In this document: positions 46,378-54,694 of the stretch, in pieces | Layout: each line of letters starts with the position of its first letter | Position numbering within the stretch: the stretch's first letter is position 1 | NCBI GenBank assembly: GCA_902363665.1 | Contig: CABJAW010000005.1 | Location: 62,001 to 126,000 of the forward strand | Length of the DNA stretch: 64,000 nucleotides | Origin: Lachnospiraceae bacterium | Lineage (GTDB): Bacteria > Bacillota > Clostridia > Lachnospirales > Lachnospiraceae | Direction: 5' to 3' | The notes under the pieces: model-generated | The model's database searches: none | The model's input: only the letters and a program-made list of their open reading frames with translations | Told to the model about the DNA's origin: nothing | Program-made: the position numbers and the translations under genes

Positions 46378-49300
46378 TTGAAAAATGTATCAGAGTCCAA
46401 GCGTGGAAATTCAGAAGTAAAACGTATTATTAAGGAATTACAAAATGGGAATTTGGAGATAAACAATGTTCCAGAAGAATTTGCTTCGAAGACCGATGTT
46501 GTAAAGGTAGAGCGAAAATTAGGGCTGAGAAAAAGTGATTATCGAGGTTTTGATGTGATTGCACAAAAATTCTTTGTAGAGGAAAAATGGTTTCATAAAG
46601 ATGCATCAGGCAATCTTGATCTAATACAGAAGAATAAGATGAACTTTGATTCTTTTGCAGAGTATTATGAGTTTTTGGATGGTGATGTGTATGAGGATGC
46701 TTGTTACTATCAGTATACCTTTGAAGATGAATTTTCAAAGACTTTGGATCTTGACATGGATAGATTAACAGTAATTAGAAGTTTTGTGACAAAAACTATA
46801 GATGATTACTTCTTTGAACCGTCACAGGATGAAGTTGCCAGCTATAATTGTTGTGAGCAAATAAATAAAAAAATTGTAAAGCAATGGATGAATAAATTCA
46901 ATACATGTGATACATATGAGCAATTTCGAAAGGTATGTAACGATTATAAAGAATTAACAACTACACAATATGAGAGTATAGAATTTTTCTTTTTTCAGTA
47001 TGCACTTGATGCTCAGTGCAACAAAAAACATTTGGATGTAATCATGGAATATTTGTCAAAAGACTATTATTTTGGTAGTAATATAGTATCGAGCTTATGT
47101 TTGATTCATACACCGGAAGATATTCTTGACAAATACGATTTTTCACAAGCATCTGTTGTAACAAATAAAAAACGAAAAAAAATAATAAAAGATTTTGTGG
47201 AACACTTGAAAAATCAAGATATAGAAAAAAGAGTAAAGGGTTATTTTGATAAAGAAACACATTTTTATTGTGAACAAATAAAAGTTTACTGTTATGAAAA
47301 ATGTCAAGGCAGAAAAATTTTGAATAACTTTCCTCGCGTTAACGTATGTCGAGCATTTGAGACATTTGATGAATTTATTAAATATAGGAATGGGGACTTG
47401 CGAAATTGCGATTTATCTGGAGACATTGAACTGGATGTTGATTTTTCAAAATTCACGATAGATGATACAACTAAATTACCAATTAGAAAAAATACAATGT
47501 TAAAATATAAGGTACAAAAGATATATACGAATGGCAAATTTTATGTGAGACAATTTTGGTATGATGAATGTGATACATGTGTAAAGCAGTTTTCACATGA
47601 ATGGTCATATTTTTTTGATTTTGTAGCATTTTTGAAAGGGGATCTGTCTGGTGCAGATTTAGTGTTCTGTACTGGAATGAAGAATCTTTTTAATTTGGAA
47701 GGAATCAATTTGAAGGACGCTAAAATGACTAGTGAAGTATGTGAGCGATTTAATATTTCTTATCCATTGTATGATTATGATAAAGAACTCATTGGTGAGT
47801 TTTCTGTGGTTGAAAAGAATGAAGAAGAAACGGCATTAGTGTTACGGACATCAAGGGAAAATGTTTCTATTGATGGCGGGATGTTTTCTGGAAATGATAA
47901 TCAAATTAGTTATATTTCGGATTTACATTTGATGCATAGAATTCAAAATGCAAAGTGTAAATCAAAAGAAGATGTTATTTATACAATACAAAAAATTATT
48001 GATGATATTTTAGATGAAAGTACGGAAATAAACTTTATTGGAGGAGATGTGTCATCGAAATTTTCAGTGTTTGAGTTGTTTGTAAGAATGCTTAGAGAAT
48101 CAAAGAATAGAAAGTATGGAAGACGAGATTTTATATTTGTTCTTGGTAATCATGAATTTTGGGATTTTCCAGAATTGTCAGTGGAACAGATTGTTGAAAA
48201 ATATAGAACATTATTGGAAGAAAACGAAATGTATTTACTGCACAATGATTTGTACTATAAAAATGAATTCGATGACAAGGGAATTATTCCATACTCTGAA
48301 CTAATACATTTAGATAGTTTGGCGCTTGCAGAAAAACTGAGATGTACAAGGATGGTGATTTTAGGTGGGCTTGGGTTTTCTGGATATAATGAAGAGTTCA
48401 ATGCCAAGAATGGAATATATAGAAAAACTGTTGACAGGAGTACAGAAATTCGGGAAAGTAAAAAGTTTGAACAATTATATAATAAGTTACTGAATGTATT
48501 GTCTAAAAGGAATACGATTATTTTTACGCATACACCCAAACAGGATTGGTGTGCTGATGCAGGATACCATGAAAATTTTGTTTATGTCAGCGGTCATACC
48601 CATAGAAACTATTTTTTCGATGATGGCGTAGAAAGAGTATACGCAGATAATCAAATTGGATATAGAAATGAGAGACCACATCTGAAAAAATTTTTACTAG
48701 ATGGAAGATATGACTATTTTGAAGATTACGAAGACGGGATATATAAAATTACTGCGCAGGAGTATCAGGATTTTTCTCGTGGGAAAAATGTATATATGAC
48801 TTTCAACAGACAAATTAATGTTCTTTATATGTTAAAAAAAGGTGGATATTACTGCTTTATTCATAAAGCGAAGACGGGTTCGTTGACAATACTGAATGGT
48901 GGAGCATTGAAAAAGTTAGATCTAAAAGATGTGCAGTATTATTATGATAATATGGATGCGATAATTACATATATTGAAGCACCTTTGAACAAATACACAA
49001 CTTATCAGGAAAAAATTGCAAAAGAAATTAAAAAAATAGGTGGATCTGGACGGATTCATGGCTGTATTATAGATGTTGACTACTATAATCACATATATGT
49101 AAATCCTGTTGATCTGACGGTAACAAGTTATTGGGCGAAGGACATAATTAATAAGAACGTGTATTCCAATATACCTGCATTGTTGGAAGCAAAATGTCCA
49201 GAATTATATTCTAATTATTTGAAGGTGATCGAAGGTAAAAAGTCGAGTCCTTTAATGGTGAAAAAGGTAAAAAAAGAAGTAGTGTTATTGCCACAAAAAT

Positions 49301-49386
49301 ATTTAGAAACGGATATTTATAAAGCATCTCGTGAGATAAAGAAGATGCAAAAACTAACTTCAAATATATTAACAACGTGGGTATAA
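46378..49386 (+). CDS. Large metallophosphoesterase of unknown architecture
   Basis: A 1002-residue protein. A calcineurin-like phosphoesterase domain lies at about residues 508-750, with all metal motifs: D-L-H (about 515), G-G-D-V (about 555), G-N-H-E (about 589), T-H-T-P (about 717) and G-H-T-H (about 738). It should be a dinuclear-metal phosphohydrolase. The first 500 residues are not a domain I recognise; they contain three related pieces with an F-x-x-F-x-x-[FY] then G-D-[LV] pattern (residues about 93, 335 and 419). The third runs into a pentapeptide-like GDLSGADL. About 250 further residues follow the catalytic domain. TTG 46378 is the best start, eight bases after AAGGGAG. Codon use is far more AT-rich than flanking genes, which suggests recent transfer. 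A defence or effector role is only a guess. Confidence 0.8.
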   Translation: MKNVSESKRGNSEVKRIIKELQNGNLEINNVPEEFASKTDVVKVERKLGLRKSDYRGFDVIAQKFFVEEKWFHKDASGNLDLIQKNKMNFDSFAEYYEFLDGDVYEDACYYQYTFEDEFSKTLDLDMDRLTVIRSFVTKTIDDYFFEPSQDEVASYNCCEQINKKIVKQWMNKFNTCDTYEQFRKVCNDYKELTTTQYESIEFFFFQYALDAQCNKKHLDVIMEYLSKDYYFGSNIVSSLCLIHTPEDILDKYDFSQASVVTNKKRKKIIKDFVEHLKNQDIEKRVKGYFDKETHFYCEQIKVYCYEKCQGRKILNNFPRVNVCRAFETFDEFIKYRNGDLRNCDLSGDIELDVDFSKFTIDDTTKLPIRKNTMLKYKVQKIYTNGKFYVRQFWYDECDTCVKQFSHEWSYFFDFVAFLKGDLSGADLVFCTGMKNLFNLEGINLKDAKMTSEVCERFNISYPLYDYDKELIGEFSVVEKNEEETALVLRTSRENVSIDGGMFSGNDNQISYISDLHLMHRIQNAKCKSKEDVIYTIQKIIDDILDESTEINFIGGDVSSKFSVFELFVRMLRESKNRKYGRRDFIFVLGNHEFWDFPELSVEQIVEKYRTLLEENEMYLLHNDLYYKNEFDDKGIIPYSELIHLDSLALAEKLRCTRMVILGGLGFSGYNEEFNAKNGIYRKTVDRSTEIRESKKFEQLYNKLLNVLSKRNTIIFTHTPKQDWCADAGYHENFVYVSGHTHRNYFFDDGVERVYADNQIGYRNERPHLKKFLLDGRYDYFEDYEDGIYKITAQEYQDFSRGKNVYMTFNRQINVLYMLKKGGYYCFIHKAKTGSLTILNGGALKKLDLKDVQYYYDNMDAIITYIEAPLNKYTTYQEKIAKEIKKIGGSGRIHGCIIDVDYYNHIYVNPVDLTVTSYWAKDIINKNVYSNIPALLEAKCPELYSNYLKVIEGKKSSPLMVKKVKKEVVLLPQKYLETDIYKASREIKKMQKLTSNILTTWV

Positions 49387-49554
49387 TTGTTGATGTTGTT
49401 TCAAATGGAAACATGTTGCTACATTTGATTGAGAATAGAGAGAGTGTGACTATCGCAAAGAATTAAGATATTGGATATTGAGGTGGCGGCTATGATTGAT
49501 AAGAGGTAGAGTTTATAAAACGGCTTGATTTCTAAAAAAGGATGGTAGAAAATT

Positions 49555-49929
49555 ATGTTAGCATACGATGAAAATGGTGATTTGAGAGAATACGAAGAAG
49601 ATGAAGGTATTGTAATTTGTAAGCATTGTAAGAGAGCATATTTACAATGCATAGAAGAACAGGTTCCAGGATTTCGAGATATAGCTGAGGACGTTTGCCC
49701 GTATTGTCATGAAAGTAATAATTGAAGTAGTGATGTGGAGTTTTATAATAAACCACTTTCGCGTGATGAAGTAAAAAGATTATAAAGAGCACAAGGGAAA
49801 GAAAATGATTGGGAATTAAATCTGTACCACTTAAACTTAAATAAGAGATATCTTATTGAGGCTACGGGAATGATAGAGGAATTTGCAAGTCGGACTTCTG
49901 CTATCTGGAAAATTAACGTCAGCCGATAA
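49555..49929 (+). pseudogene. Zinc-ribbon protein gene, probably decayed (56 aa still open)
   Basis: ATG 49555, seven to ten bases after AAAGGATGG, opens a 56-residue acidic protein with two cysteine pairs (ICKHCKR and DVCPYCHE, about residues 22-25 and 49-52), a zinc-ribbon pattern. After the TGA at 49723 the same frame continues with plausible protein sequence (DVEFYNKPLSRDEVKRL), a TAA at 49783, then 47 more codons (including WELNLYHLNLNKRYLIEATG) to TAA 49927. A single frame broken by two stops suggests a gene of about 124 codons that has decayed; alternatively the 56-residue product is complete. The 49387-49554 gap also has a short open frame (VSNGNMLLHLIENRESVTIA) out of frame with the phosphoesterase end, perhaps another remnant. 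Confidence 0.5.
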
Positions 49930-49969
49930 AATGAAGATAGATATTTTAGTAAAGCAGAAAATCTTCCGT

Positions 49970-50032
49970 TCACCGCTTAAAACAGACCGAATACCGTCAT
50001 TTCCAACACAGTCCTCAAAATATGTGTATAAT
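49970..50032 (+). promoter_or_regulatory. LytTR promoter with direct repeats
   Basis: TCACCGCTTAAA (49970-49981) and ATACCGTCATTT (49991-50002) are related and start 21 bases apart, two helical turns. TATAAT is at 50027-50032, with no good -35 at the expected place. LytTR proteins bind paired direct repeats upstream of weak promoters, so self-activation is plausible. Confidence 0.5.
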
Positions 50033-50058
50033 GGAAAGCACAAGGAGGGAAGCGGCGT

Positions 50059-50496
50059 ATGAAATTTCAGATGATCCTGGATCAGGAAAATGAGGAGGCG
50101 GTATTTGCCCGTGTGCATAAGCGGACGGCGCTTGTGGATGAAATCGAAAAACTGGTGCTGGAAGGTGGACAGGGGCGGTCGATCGCCGGTTATGATGAGG
50201 ATGGAATCCGGATGCTGGAGATCGGGGCAGTAGAAGCCTTCTACGTGGAAGGAGATAAAACGTTTGCTGCGTACCAGGGAGGAAAGTACCGTGTTCGGAA
50301 ACGTCTCTACGAACTGGAGGAAGTGCTGCCGGAATATTTCAGGCGAATCAACAAATCGAATCTTGCAAATATGAAAAAGATCGTCCGTTTTAATGTGACA
50401 CTCAGCGGTGCGGTGAATGCAGAATTTGAGAGTGGATTTTCCGATTATATTTCGAGAAGGTGTTTTGCGGAGCTGAAAAGGAGGTACTCATTATGA
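50059..50496 (+). CDS. LytTR-family DNA-binding regulator
   Basis: A 145-residue stand-alone LytTR protein with no receiver domain. The DNA-binding domain fills residues about 45-143, with IGAVEAFYVEGDKTFAAY, RKRLYELEEVLPEYF-R-RINKSNLANMKKI and a closing S-D-Y-I-S-R-R. Such proteins are usually encoded with a small membrane partner and form LytTR regulatory systems in which the membrane protein inhibits the regulator. The next gene, a DUF3021 protein, overlaps by 4 bases and fits this. The start at 50059 has AAGGAGGGAAGCGGCGT upstream. Confidence 0.92.
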   Translation: MKFQMILDQENEEAVFARVHKRTALVDEIEKLVLEGGQGRSIAGYDEDGIRMLEIGAVEAFYVEGDKTFAAYQGGKYRVRKRLYELEEVLPEYFRRINKSNLANMKKIVRFNVTLSGAVNAEFESGFSDYISRRCFAELKRRYSL

Positions 50497-50906
50497 AGAA
50501 CTTTTGGATATCCTTTGTCAAACGTGGGATGGTGGCTGCATGGGGCGGTCCGGCAATTTTGTGCATCGTGTGGGCGTGTCTGTGGCATGCGGACACGATG
50601 CAGAAGCTGGAAATGGGAGAGGCTATCTTAAGTGTGGCATCTTCTCTTGTAATGGCATTTATTGCCGGGGGGATTTCGGTCATCTATCAGCTGGAGCAGC
50701 TGCCAAAAGCGATGGCGGCACTGATTCAGATGGCAGTGCTTTACGTGGATTACCTGGGAATCTACCTTTTAAACGGATGGCTGCCGCTTAATGCGATCCC
50801 GGTTTTTACATTGATCTTTGCGGCGGGATTTGCAGCAATCTGGGCAATGATTTACCTGTACGTGAAAAGAACGGTTTCAGATCTGAATGAGAAAATAAAA
50901 AGATAG
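50493..50906 (+). CDS. DUF3021 membrane protein, LytTR partner
   Basis: A 137-residue protein with four membrane helices: GMVAAWGGPAILCIVWACLW near the start, then about 45-65, 72-92 and 100-125, and a short basic C-terminus. Gene order and size match DUF3021 proteins paired with LytTR regulators. ATG 50493 overlaps the regulator stop (ATGA), with AAAAGGAGG upstream inside the LytTR gene. Probably holds the regulator inactive until a membrane signal is met. Ends before a terminator. Confidence 0.88.
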   Translation: MKNFWISFVKRGMVAAWGGPAILCIVWACLWHADTMQKLEMGEAILSVASSLVMAFIAGGISVIYQLEQLPKAMAALIQMAVLYVDYLGIYLLNGWLPLNAIPVFTLIFAAGFAAIWAMIYLYVKRTVSDLNEKIKR

Positions 50907-50923
50907 GTTAAACCGGGTGAAAA

Positions 50924-50971
50924 AAACAGATGATTTCTGTGAAGAATATCGCAGGAATCATCTGTTTTTTT
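50924..50971 (+). terminator. Terminator of the LytTR/DUF3021 operon
   Basis: A 12-bp stem AAACAGATGATT / AATCATCTGTTT (50924-50935, 50956-50967) with T6. Confidence 0.9.
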
Positions 50972-51050
50972 GCCTATAGCAAAACGACAGAGAAGGAGAA
51001 ATACAGAATGCAGAAGGAGAAATGCAGAAGGGCAGAAGGAAAAGAAGCGC

Positions 51051-51079
51051 TTGGAAAATCTGCGTCCTGCGAGTATACT
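51051..51079 (+). promoter_or_regulatory. Sigma-A promoter of the sce7726-like gene
   Basis: TTGGAA (51051-51056), a 17-base spacer, TATACT (51074-51079). It lies inside the frame that a start at 51008 would use, which argues for the later start at 51164. Confidence 0.65.
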
Positions 51080-51103
51080 GGAGAAAATGAAATGAAAATA
51101 GTG

Positions 51104-51149
51104 GTAACGGTTCAGAGGGATAGAAGTTTATCTGCTCCTGAACCGTTAC
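51104..51149 (+). promoter_or_regulatory. 12-bp inverted repeat in the leader
   Basis: GTAACGGTTCAG (51104-51115) and CTGAACCGTTAC (51138-51149), perfect, with a 22-base loop. It begins about 18 bases after the expected transcription start and ends just before the ribosome binding site. It could be an operator or a leader hairpin. Confidence 0.6.
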
Positions 51150-51163
51150 AGATGGAGAAACAT

Positions 51164-51883
51164 ATGCTGGACAAAGACATCCGGGAGCCGCTCTTTGACT
51201 TCCTGGAAGAATTTTATGGGAAAATCCGTATTTTTGAGGAAAAGGTGACTGGAATTTCGCGCACGGATGCGCTTGGCGTAATCGACGGGCAGCTGATCGG
51301 GTTTGAGATCAAGAGTGACAGCGATACTTACGCGCGCTTGAAACGCCAGACGGCAGATTACGATCTGCTGTGCGATGTGAATTATCTGGTGGTCGGAAAG
51401 AGTCACCGCAGGCAGGCCGATCAGCACATACCGGCGCACTGGGGGATTATCTGTGTCTACGAGGAAGACGAGACAGAAAATGAGATGGCGGCAGATAATA
51501 TGAATGAGAAGCTGCCGCAAAAAGAGAAAAAAAGAATCATCGTGGAGATTGACCAGATCCCGGGTGTCAATCCGAATGTAAGGCTTGAGCGTCAGCTTGA
51601 TCTTCTGTGGCGGCCGGAGCTGGCAACGCTTCAGGAGTGGAATGAAATGCCGAAATACGCGCAGAGGAGCAAGGCATTTGTACGGGAGAAGATATTAGAG
51701 CGCGTTCCGCAGGAGACGCTGAAACGTCAGATCACAGACCTTCTGTTTGAGAGGGATTATGAAGCGCTTCTGGCGCAGATCCGGGAAGTGCAGAAAAAGA
51801 CAAGGCCGCGGAAACGGAAGATGAGCAAGAAGAGAAGTGTTGTGAAGGCGGTGAGGAAGAAACGGAAGGCAGCAGGGAAATGA
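51164..51883 (+). CDS. sce7726-like protein (predicted PD-(D/E)xK-type fold)
   Basis: A 239-residue protein. DKDIREPLFDFLEEFYG at the start, then RTDALGVIDGQLIGFEIKSDSD (with D-x19-E-x-K spacing) fits the sce7726 family, which looks like a PD-(D/E)xK nuclease core: D of TDALGVIDG, E and K of FEIKSD. Q-x-x-D-Y-D-L-L-CDVNYLVVG follows. The C-terminus is a strongly basic tail (KKTRPRKRKMSKKRS and on) likely to bind nucleic acid. ATG 51164 has GGAG six bases upstream; earlier in-frame ATGs (51008, 51092) lie before or next to the promoter. Function unknown. Confidence 0.7.
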   Translation: MLDKDIREPLFDFLEEFYGKIRIFEEKVTGISRTDALGVIDGQLIGFEIKSDSDTYARLKRQTADYDLLCDVNYLVVGKSHRRQADQHIPAHWGIICVYEEDETENEMAADNMNEKLPQKEKKRIIVEIDQIPGVNPNVRLERQLDLLWRPELATLQEWNEMPKYAQRSKAFVREKILERVPQETLKRQITDLLFERDYEALLAQIREVQKKTRPRKRKMSKKRSVVKAVRKKRKAAGK

Positions 51884-51901
51884 AGATGTAAAGCAAGGAT
51901 A

Positions 51902-51930
51902 TTGAAAAATTTACACAAACCTGTTATAGA
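51902..51930 (+). promoter_or_regulatory. Sigma-A promoter of the UvrA-like gene
   Basis: TTGAAA (51902-51907), a 17-base spacer, TATAGA (51925-51930). The leader is about 140 bases. Confidence 0.6.
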
Positions 51931-52079
51931 GAGAAAAGGGAAAAAGTAATATTCTCGAAAAGTGTAAGAAAAAATTTCAGAACAGAAATGGGCGGGTATT
52001 TCTGAGGACAGAACAGCATGACAGAAAAATGAACAGACAAAAACGACAGTCTCAAAGAAGAGAAGAAAGAGGCACAGTC

Positions 52080-54644
52080 ATGATAGATAAAATGAAAATC
52101 CGCGGCGCGCGGGTACATAACCTGAAAAATATAGATGTTGATATTCCGCTGAATAAGATCGTCGGGATTGCAGGCGTATCCGGATCCGGAAAATCTTCTC
52201 TGGCGCTGGGCGTGCTGTATGCGGAGGGCTCCAGACGGTATCTGGATGCGCTTTCCACTTATACAAGAAGACGGATGACGCAGGCATCAAAAGCGCAGGT
52301 GGATGAGGTGCTTTATGTTCCGGCGGCGCTTGCCCTGCATCAGCGGCCGGGGGTTCCGGGAATACGCAGTACATTTGGTACCGGCACCGAACTTCTGAAC
52401 AGCCTGCGGTTAATGTATTCGAGGCTGGCGCACCACTGCTGCCCGAATGGTCATTATGTGGAGCCGTCGTTTGCGGTGGCAGCAGGAAAAGAACTGGTCT
52501 GCCCGGTATGCGGCGCGCATTTTTTCGCACCGTCCGCAGAGGAGCTGGCGTTCAACAGCCAGGGTGCCTGCCGCACGTGCGATGGCACGGGAACGGTGCG
52601 GACGGTGGATCTGGATTCGCTCGTGCCGGACGAATCGCTCTCTATCGACGAGGGTGCGGTGCGGCCGTGGCAGACACTGATGTGGTCGTTGATGAAGGAT
52701 ATCGCAAGGGATCTTGGCGTGCGGACCGATGTGCCGTTTCGGGATCTGACGGAAAAAGAGCGGGAGATCGTGTTTCACGGTCCGGCAATCAAAAAGCATA
52801 TGATCTATCAGAATAAGACGAGCGGCGCGGCCGGAGAAATGGATTTTACCTATTTTAATGCGGTTTATACCGTGGAAAATGCGCTTTCCAAGGTGAAGGA
52901 TGAAAAGGGAATGAAGCGCGTGGAGAAATTTCTGAAGCAGGAGACATGCCCGGACTGCGGCGGTTCCAGGCTTTCAAAAGCCGCACGGCTTCCGAAGCTT
53001 ATGGGGATTTCACTGGATGAGGCATGCGAGATGACGCTGTCACAGCTTACACGGTGGGTGGAACGCGTGCCGGATTCCCTGCCGACGGAGATGCGGCCGA
53101 TGGCGCTCAGCATTTGTGAGTCATTTCAGACGGCAGCGAAGCGTCTTCTGGAGCTGGGGCTTGGCTATCTGACACTGGATCGTGCCGCATCCACGCTTTC
53201 GACCGGAGAACGGCAGAGAATGCAGCTGGCACGTGCGGTGCGGAACCGCACGACCGGCGTGCTGTACGTGCTCGATGAGCCGTCGATCGGACTGCATCCG
53301 GCCAATATCACCGGACTGACCGGCGTGATGAAAGATCTGATCGCGGACGGAAATTCCGTGATTCTCGTCGATCATGATACACAGATCTTATCGGAGTCGG
53401 ACTGGATCGTGGAGATGGGGCCGGAGGCCGGGGCAAACGGCGGACACATCATTGCGCAGGGAACCGTGCAGGAACTGTGTGAAAATGAGAATTCACAGAT
53501 TGGTCCGTTTTTAAAAGCAGATCAGCATTCTCGGAATTCAGGTGGGCGAAGCGGCTGCGCTCCCCGAAGGGCAGCGGAACGGATTGCGAATGTCCAGTTT
53601 ACAGAGGAAAAGAGTGGGACGCTGCGGGAACGGGCGGCAAAGAAAGAACTCTTCGATAAAGGTACGATTCGGATGGAATCCGGTGCGATCCATACGGTTT
53701 TGCCGCTGCATGTGGAGATTCCAAAAGGGCGGCTGACTGTCGTGACGGGTGTTTCCGGTTCGGGAAAGACGACGCTGGTACTGGAAAGTTTGATCCCCGG
53801 ACTTGATGCCGCAGCGCATGGACGGGAACTGCCGCGTCACGTGAAATCGATTGAATTAGCAGGCATTCGCCAGGTCAAACTGATCGATGCGACACCGATC
53901 GGCATCAATGTCCGTTCCACGGTTGCCACATATGCAAATGTGCACGATGAACTGAGGAAAATCTATGCACGGACGAAAGATGCAAAGACATTTGGATATA
54001 AGGCGGGCGATTTTTCCTATAATACAGGACGGCTTCGCTGTCCGGTCTGCGACGGCACGGGCGAGATCAGTCTGGATGTGCAGTTTCTACCGGATGTGGA
54101 CATTCCGTGCCCAAAGTGCCGCGGCTCAAGGTACGATGTGATGGCGCAGCGCATTCGCTATGAAAACAAAGTCGGGGCATCGTGCACGCTTCCTGAGCTG
54201 ATGGAGATGGATGTGCGCACGGCGCTTGAGATGTGCCGTGATTTAAAGACGGTGCACCAGAGGCTTCAGGTACTGCAGGATCTTGGACTTGGTTATCTGA
54301 CACTTGGCGAGGAGACACCGAGCCTTTCCGGCGGGGAGGCACAGCGCTTAAAGCTTGCGAGCGAGATGGGAAAAGCACAGTCGGATACGGTATTTGTTTT
54401 TGATGAGCCGACGATCGGTCTGCATCCGCTTGATGTGCGGACACTGCTTCGCGTGTTTGAGACGCTGATTGAAAACGGTGCGACTGTAATCGTGATCGAG
54501 CACGACCTCGATGTCATGCGAAACGCCGATTACATGATCGACATGGGACCTGGCGGCGGAAACGACGGCGGAAGAATCGTTGCAGCCGGTACGCCGGAGG
54601 AGATCCGCGCGTGCGAGGAGAGTGTGACAGGGCGGTATCTGTAA
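52080..54644 (+). CDS. UvrA-like ABC ATPase, UvrA2/drug-resistance type
   Basis: An 854-residue soluble protein with two ABC units: Walker A GVSGSGKSSLAL (about residue 32) and GVSGSGKTTLVL (about 556), and signatures LSTGERQRMQLA and LSGGEAQRLKLA. Zinc-finger cysteine pairs (CPVC, CRTCDGTG, CPDCGG, CPVCDGTG, CPKCRGSR) are present. It is about 90 residues shorter than UvrA of nucleotide excision repair, and the segment between RSTFGTGTEL and CPVC is short, so the UvrB-binding region looks reduced. Such paralogues are linked to tolerance of DNA-intercalating drugs. The linker near residues 488-507 (SGGRSGCAPRRAAERIANVQ) is encoded by a palindromic repeat. The start at 52080 has AGAGG seven bases upstream. 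Confidence 0.9.
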   Translation: MIDKMKIRGARVHNLKNIDVDIPLNKIVGIAGVSGSGKSSLALGVLYAEGSRRYLDALSTYTRRRMTQASKAQVDEVLYVPAALALHQRPGVPGIRSTFGTGTELLNSLRLMYSRLAHHCCPNGHYVEPSFAVAAGKELVCPVCGAHFFAPSAEELAFNSQGACRTCDGTGTVRTVDLDSLVPDESLSIDEGAVRPWQTLMWSLMKDIARDLGVRTDVPFRDLTEKEREIVFHGPAIKKHMIYQNKTSGAAGEMDFTYFNAVYTVENALSKVKDEKGMKRVEKFLKQETCPDCGGSRLSKAARLPKLMGISLDEACEMTLSQLTRWVERVPDSLPTEMRPMALSICESFQTAAKRLLELGLGYLTLDRAASTLSTGERQRMQLARAVRNRTTGVLYVLDEPSIGLHPANITGLTGVMKDLIADGNSVILVDHDTQILSESDWIVEMGPEAGANGGHIIAQGTVQELCENENSQIGPFLKADQHSRNSGGRSGCAPRRAAERIANVQFTEEKSGTLRERAAKKELFDKGTIRMESGAIHTVLPLHVEIPKGRLTVVTGVSGSGKTTLVLESLIPGLDAAAHGRELPRHVKSIELAGIRQVKLIDATPIGINVRSTVATYANVHDELRKIYARTKDAKTFGYKAGDFSYNTGRLRCPVCDGTGEISLDVQFLPDVDIPCPKCRGSRYDVMAQRIRYENKVGASCTLPELMEMDVRTALEMCRDLKTVHQRLQVLQDLGLGYLTLGEETPSLSGGEAQRLKLASEMGKAQSDTVFVFDEPTIGLHPLDVRTLLRVFETLIENGATVIVIEHDLDVMRNADYMIDMGPGGGNDGGRIVAAGTPEEIRACEESVTGRYL
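53544..53600 (+). repeat. Dispersed palindromic repeat inside a coding sequence
   Basis: Bases 53573-53600 read AGCGGAACGGATTGCGAATG then TCCAGTTT, against the intergenic consensus AGCGAAGCGGATTGCGAATA then TCCGCTTT. GCGAAGCGG also occurs at 53546. The reading frame is kept. It falls between the two ABC units of the UvrA-like protein. Confidence 0.65.
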
Positions 54645-54694
54645 ACGATATGGCAGGGTATTGGAAGGTCTGAAGTATGAGAGGAGAAAAAATT

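Noticed and set aside
49723..49725. TGA read as selenocysteine
   Set aside because: No SECIS-like hairpin was seen after it, and a TAA interrupts the same frame 57 bases later; decay is simpler.
52080..54644. uvrA of nucleotide excision repair
   Set aside because: Too short in the UvrB-binding region and not next to uvrB; a UvrA2-type paralogue fits better.
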